From: Bolinopsis microptera | Taxonomy: Eukaryota; Ctenophora; Tentaculata; Lobata; Bolinopsidae | DNA length: 64,000 bases | Assembly: GCF_026151205.1 (NCBI RefSeq) | Contig: NC_087076.1 | Location: forward strand, 3,371,902 to 3,435,901 | Direction of reading: 5' to 3' | The notes under the pieces: model-generated | The model's database searches: none | The model's input: the letters and a program-made list of their open reading frames with translations, nothing else | Told to the model about the DNA's origin: nothing | Shown here: positions 59,530 through 64,000 of the stretch, piece by piece | Position numbering within the stretch: the first letter of the stretch is position 1 | Layout of the letters: every line of letters starts with the position of its first letter | Made by a program: the position numbers and the translations under genes

Positions 59530-61975
59530 TCATTGTGTAATTTATGTTATCATGTTATTACTCCTACTGTTCACACACATTTCTAGGTTCATAGGACGGA
59601 CTATATCGTATTCTATTGCACAAGTGTTAGATTCAAGTTACCGTGTCAAGGTTAGCGCCTGTTTGCCGATCTTATTCAACTTAAATCCCTTAAAAGTTCG
59701 GATGGAGTTTTATGGAGTTCGTAACGTTTTTGAAATGATCGCCCTCATGATAACTTACAATTCCATGGTGTTAGGTCACAAATTTATATGTTTGTCATAT
59801 ACATGATGACATTGCGATGTTTTAAATTTTCCCTACTTTTTTGTCAAAACATGGTCAAAATTGTGTGTGAATTTCTCATTTTGTTTATTTGGCACACGAT
59901 TCACCTCGGAAGAAATAATAATGACATTAACAATACATATGTTATGCAGCTGCTGAAAATGAGTCATTGTTAGACAGATTTGATATTCCCCAAAGTTGGC
60001 TATCGTAAATAAATACCTCTGATTTCTCTTTGCTTCAGTCCCTCATTATTATAACTCGGACTTCTTCACAATGAATATCTTAGATATTTATATCAGTCAC
60101 ACTTTTTAGAGAATAATATTACTTTTTGTCAGTGTTCATGTTGCTTGATCCAGAATGTAGCATGTAGTATGGTAGTTTTATAAGAGTTTCAACACATATC
60201 AACTTTTAGCGTTCTTCACATGAGTCAGTTCACTTGTACGAATTCACTGTTCTGCTTATAACAAGAGTTACGTTTGATCGAAGCTACAATACTGAACTGT
60301 AAATGTTGTCATCAGCAGCCAGATATAATTCTTACAATCATAAGATATTATTTGTGATATGTATTTCTACATTTGTTTTAGTCATGTTCGATATCTGCTC
60401 CTTACATTGAACGTAGTCGTATATTGCTTAGTAGCTAGCAAATTATTATTCAGGCTATACTGAGCTGTGTAATATCAAAAGAGTATGAGACAATGAAAAT
60501 CACCGTTTAATACTCCTAAACTGAATCTATATTTAAGTAACAATGCAGTGGTCAATGGTTATGTATTTTACGATCATCCAATACATTCAATATGAATATC
60601 ATTGCTCACCTAAATTATGTAAGGTCCTGGTTCTTCCCACTTTTCTAATTTCCTCTCACCTGATAGAGACAATAAAAGCACATTACATGTTAATCGAGGT
60701 TTTTTTCATGATCATATAAATAAAATAAATAATATCTTATTTCATATTTTTATAATTCCATAACTTTATATTGTTGCCTCTTGTGTTTTGCAGAGCATTA
60801 TTCAGTCAACCATATCCATTTATCTGTGTTGAGACTTGAGTGTATGTGGCAGGCTAATTGGGATTGACAGTACGTGACCAGTAATATAATATTATCATTC
60901 GAATTATTCTCTTTGGAATTGACTGGCAGAGTTACCGTGCTCATTTTAACATTTGAGAAGTTAGCAGCTTTATTTTGTGAATTTGTATTCAACTTTCAAC
61001 CACTTTGCTTGAAGAATTTGTATTGAATGTTATGAGAAATATCCGGAATGAATGAGTGGCTCTCTTCTCTGATCTTTTATAATTAATCCGAATTATCCGA
61101 TATTGTATTCTGTCATCACTTTTTTCAACGGATTCAAATTGACGTAACAGCATGGACAAATGCTCTGCTCACTGTAAATCTCGTTTTTGAATTTCTTCAT
61201 GGGTGACGTATGTTGTTTAGGCTGACAATTTTATATTTTGTACCGTCAACAAATGGGCTCGTTAATTTTAGCCACGCCCACAACGAAGAATTGTCAATAT
61301 GTGATAAAATTAAACTGTGATATTTATACTTAATTAGCAATCACTATTAACGCTATCAAGCTACAGCGATCTCTGTTGTTTAAACATAATTAATATCTTG
61401 ACAAACCTATATTATATTGATGAAGGAGCAAATATGTTGCTCCGTGTAGAGATGACCGTGTAATGAATTCTTGGCTGACTTCTTGAAAAGTTTTGCCCAC
61501 CCGCTGTGCATATATATCAATTTCTATATGTTAAGATAGAGTGAAGATACATATCTTTGATATCAATTGTGTTGGTTGTATAGTTTATCTGCTTGTATTC
61601 GAAGTTTTCTGATATATATAATATGAAGAAGCTGTGTCATTTCGTGAAAATTTCGTGCATATAGTGCTTAATAAAATCCAATTACTTTGACATATACAGT
61701 CATAGACTCTATACTATAGAGGAGTTCTTAACAACTTTCAGCGACTCAAAGTTATAACTTATGTACTTATTAGGTTTAAACGCCGCCTTTTGGTCATGGT
61801 CAAGGCTTCGCATTGTTCATGTTGCTAGTAAGGGGCTCGACAGTCATGTAATCCACTTTTCCGATCATAATTTAATTGTTATATGGTTTATTGATGTTAT
61901 CGTTTGTTTAATCTACTTTCGTCTTTATATAGATTTTATGGAATAAAACAGATTTTATCTGATCGCTCGAAGTAG
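59530..61975. other. Non-coding region downstream of CATSPER1
   Basis: AT-rich, with no convincing exon or element. Open frames of 60-110 codons at the left end overlap the 10-bp repeat or lack motifs. Confidence 0.4.
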
Positions 61976-62110
61976 AACTGGATAGAGAGCTGGTCAGGAC
62001 GCTGATGTTGAGTTATGAGAGCAGACTGAAGCTGTTGCCGTCCTCATGTCTCAAGACAATCCTCCCACGAGTTGCTTCTCCTGCACTCGCTTCACAAATA
62101 CTCTTTCAAG
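61976..62110 (+). CDS. Candidate internal exon of an unidentified gene
   Basis: Between a TAG acceptor and an AAG|GTTCGT donor, only one frame is open and reads as a leucine-rich helical stretch: LDRELVRTLMLSYESRLKLL followed by PSSCLKTILPRVASPALASQ. This looks like part of an alpha-helical repeat protein. No family was recognised. Confidence 0.4.
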
Positions 62111-62370
62111 GTTCGTTTTGTTGCTGTTTCGTTTTCAAATTTACCCGGTTTTCATGCTGCTCTATTGTTTAAGACAAGTTTTCTGTTTAACTTTAAGTTT
62201 AACATACGACTAAGTAACTGAAGATGTAGAATCTGCTCCATTAACATTTCGAATCCCGGCAACTTGATAAACATTTCAGATTAGTGCGACGAAATAGTAT
62301 AAAGCCTTACGAAACTGATACCTCAGATAAGGTAAATAAGTCAATTTAGAATGTCAGTAGTTTGAAGATC

Positions 62371-63336
62371 GGCAAGTTTCCATAAACGATATTTTATGAT
62401 CGGCGCCGATAATCGCTTATTGAGCGCTTTCTCGGCGTTTTTTTTAAAAAACCGTTTATAATCGATTTTTTTACGATTATAAACGGTTCAAAAAAAATCG
62501 CTTATAATCGACTATAATTGATGTCATAATTCAAAAAAGCGCTTTTTTGAATTTAAAAGCGCTTATAAGCGCTTTTAAGCGCTTATAAGCGTCGCTGAGC
62601 GATTTGAAAGCGGTTTTCCAGTAGGATTGGCGCCAAAAACGGGTGGATAAGCGGTTGGCCGGATAAGCGATTCGTAGGCGCTTTTTTGAACCATTTATAA
62701 GCGATTATAAGCGCTTATAATTGGGGTGCAATTTAGCTGTTTGTAAAGCGCAAATAAAGCGCTTATAAGCGCTTTTAAAATTGAGTCAGGAAAACGCTAT
62801 ATTACATCTTATAACCGCTTATAATCGATTATAATCGCTTTTTAGAAATCGCTTATAACGGCTAATTCATCGCTATTTTACCGCTTTTACCGCTTTTCCT
62901 ATCATCCATGGCCAGGTGAGCAGGAATTAAAAAGCGCTTATAAGCGCTTTATTTGCGCTTTACAAACAGCTAAATTGCACCCCAATTATAAGCGCTTATA
63001 ATCGCTTATAAATGGTTCAAAAAAGCGCCTACGAATCGCTTATCCGGCCAACCGCTTATCCACCTGTTTTTGGCGCCAATCCTACTGGAAAACCGCTTTC
63101 AAATCGCTCAGCGACGCTTATAAGCGCTTAAAAGCGCTTATAAGCGCTTTTAAATTAAAAAAAGCGCTTTTTTGAATTATGACATCAATTATAGTCGATT
63201 ATAAGCGATTTTTTTTGAACCGTTTATAATCGTAAAAAAATCGATTATAAACGGTTTTTAAAAAAAAAGCGCCGAGAAAGCGCTCAATAAGCGATTATCG
63301 GCGCCGATCATAAAATATCGTTTATGAAAACTTGCC
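62371..63336. mobile_element. Large fold-back transposon (966 bp) with 8-bp target-site duplication
   Basis: Two 408-bp arms (62371-62778 and 62929-63336) are nearly identical in inverted orientation, ending GGCAAG...CTTGCC. Both sides are flanked by TGAAGATC (62363-62370 and 63337-63344), a perfect 8-bp duplication. The arms are dense in the self-complementary words AAGCGCTTATAAGCGCTT and CGATTATAATCG. The centre of about 150 bp contains no coding frame. An 8-bp duplication suggests mobilisation by a hAT- or P-type transposase. Confidence 0.92.
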
Positions 63337-63442
63337 TGAAGATCTTCTCCAAAAAACAAAAAATATAAAATAGTAATCAACAATCCGGCAAATTATTGAC
63401 AATTTTAAATAAAAACTTGATTTGAAGTCAACAATTTTTCAG

Positions 63443-63512
63443 CACAATGTTAATGGAACCACTGTCCTCAAAGTTTACCAAAATGAGGCTGCTCTTAAAA
63501 TGGAAAAATCTG
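63443..63512 (+). CDS. Candidate internal exon of an unidentified gene
   Basis: A 70-bp segment between a good acceptor (ATTTTTCAG) and a consensus donor (TCTG|GTAAGT), open in one frame: HNVNGTTVLKVYQNEAALKM. It starts in phase 0 and cannot join the exon ending at 62110 directly, so an intermediate exon or a different gene is needed. Confidence 0.35.
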
Positions 63513-64000
63513 GTAAGTCTTTGACTTTTAATCGATTTTGTTAACGTCCTGTGCAATTGCAAACCATGGTGTGACTGTGAATGGCAGTGTCTTTAATTAG
63601 AGCTGCGAAAATGACACGAGTGCACATGCATGCATAATTTGCATATGCTTAATTGCTTACGGTTGCCATTATGCTGCCGGGGAGTGTGTACCATTGTACC
63701 AAAAGGATCCTACCGCCACAAGACACGGAGATCGACACCTCGTCCACTAGTTTGCTATGGTCACCATTTTTTGTGCTATTTCATAATTTACTATCGAAAG
63801 TTCCGGTTGGCGATTCAGTTAATCGGTGTTCTAAAGAAGTTTCTGTCACATCCGTGTGCCTTCTTAGTTCAGATTGATAAACGTCTGTTTACGTATGTTT
63901 ACGTCAGGCCAAAATATTTGGTGTAAATTCTACGAATGGTACAATAGCGAGAGAAAAGCAATTAATTAAGCTGTCATGCCTGATATCATTACTCATTGGA
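63513..64000. other. Right end, unresolved
   Basis: Two overlapping plus-strand frames (63630-63926 and 63653-63877) span the same DNA; one has a protein-like hydrophobic patch (SLLWSPFFVLFHNLLSKV), but no splice-supported model can be built before the window ends. Confidence 0.25.

Noticed and set aside
1-64000. tRNA, rRNA genes and CRISPR arrays
   Set aside because: No T-loop (GGTTCRA) with matching acceptor stem was seen, no rRNA core sequence, and the tandem arrays are minisatellites without spacer-repeat alternation.

Overview
This is an intron-rich, AT-rich animal nuclear genomic window. Short-to-medium GT/AG introns, extracellular EGF domains, a sperm CatSper channel subunit, Tudor-SN and an anoctamin mark it as metazoan. 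The domain mix, the EGF plus ALK-type glycine-rich protein, the decayed LINE/hAT/Harbinger-like elements and the many minisatellites fit an invertebrate, perhaps a cnidarian or another early-branching lineage. The phylum is an inference and not certain.

Layout. About 2.5-8.4 kb, plus strand: a 14-exon secreted-type protein with eight EGF-like domains ending in an ALK/LTK-type glycine-rich domain. About 9.1-19.1 kb, minus strand, possibly starting at 26.0 kb: an anoctamin (TMEM16) whose long acidic N-terminus and dimerisation domain can be rebuilt exon by exon; no membrane exons were found before the convergent EGF gene. About 19.1-31.6 kb is largely non-coding and rich in tandem repeats. At 31.7-32.3 kb, minus strand: an intact single-exon EFCAB9-like EF-hand protein that ends in a CaaX box. 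At 33.6-43.4 kb, plus strand: a complete 18-exon Tudor-SN (SND1) gene, divergent from EFCAB9. About 43.4-54.8 kb is a transposon-rich stretch (LINE fragments, three or more MITE-like elements, fold-back repeats) that also holds coding exons of at least one unidentified gene. At 54.9-59.4 kb, plus strand: a complete four-exon CatSper1 gene. At 59.4-64 kb: mostly non-coding, with two candidate exons and a 966-bp fold-back transposon with an 8-bp target-site duplication.

Gene relationships. The most striking point is that CATSPER1 (pore subunit of the sperm calcium channel) and EFCAB9 (its known cytosolic calcium sensor) lie about 23 kb apart, with SND1 between them. The EFCAB9 homologue also carries a C-terminal CVIM motif predicting farnesylation, which would give the calcium sensor its own membrane anchor. 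All exon models were made by eye from splice sites, phase continuity and family resemblance; no database search was run.
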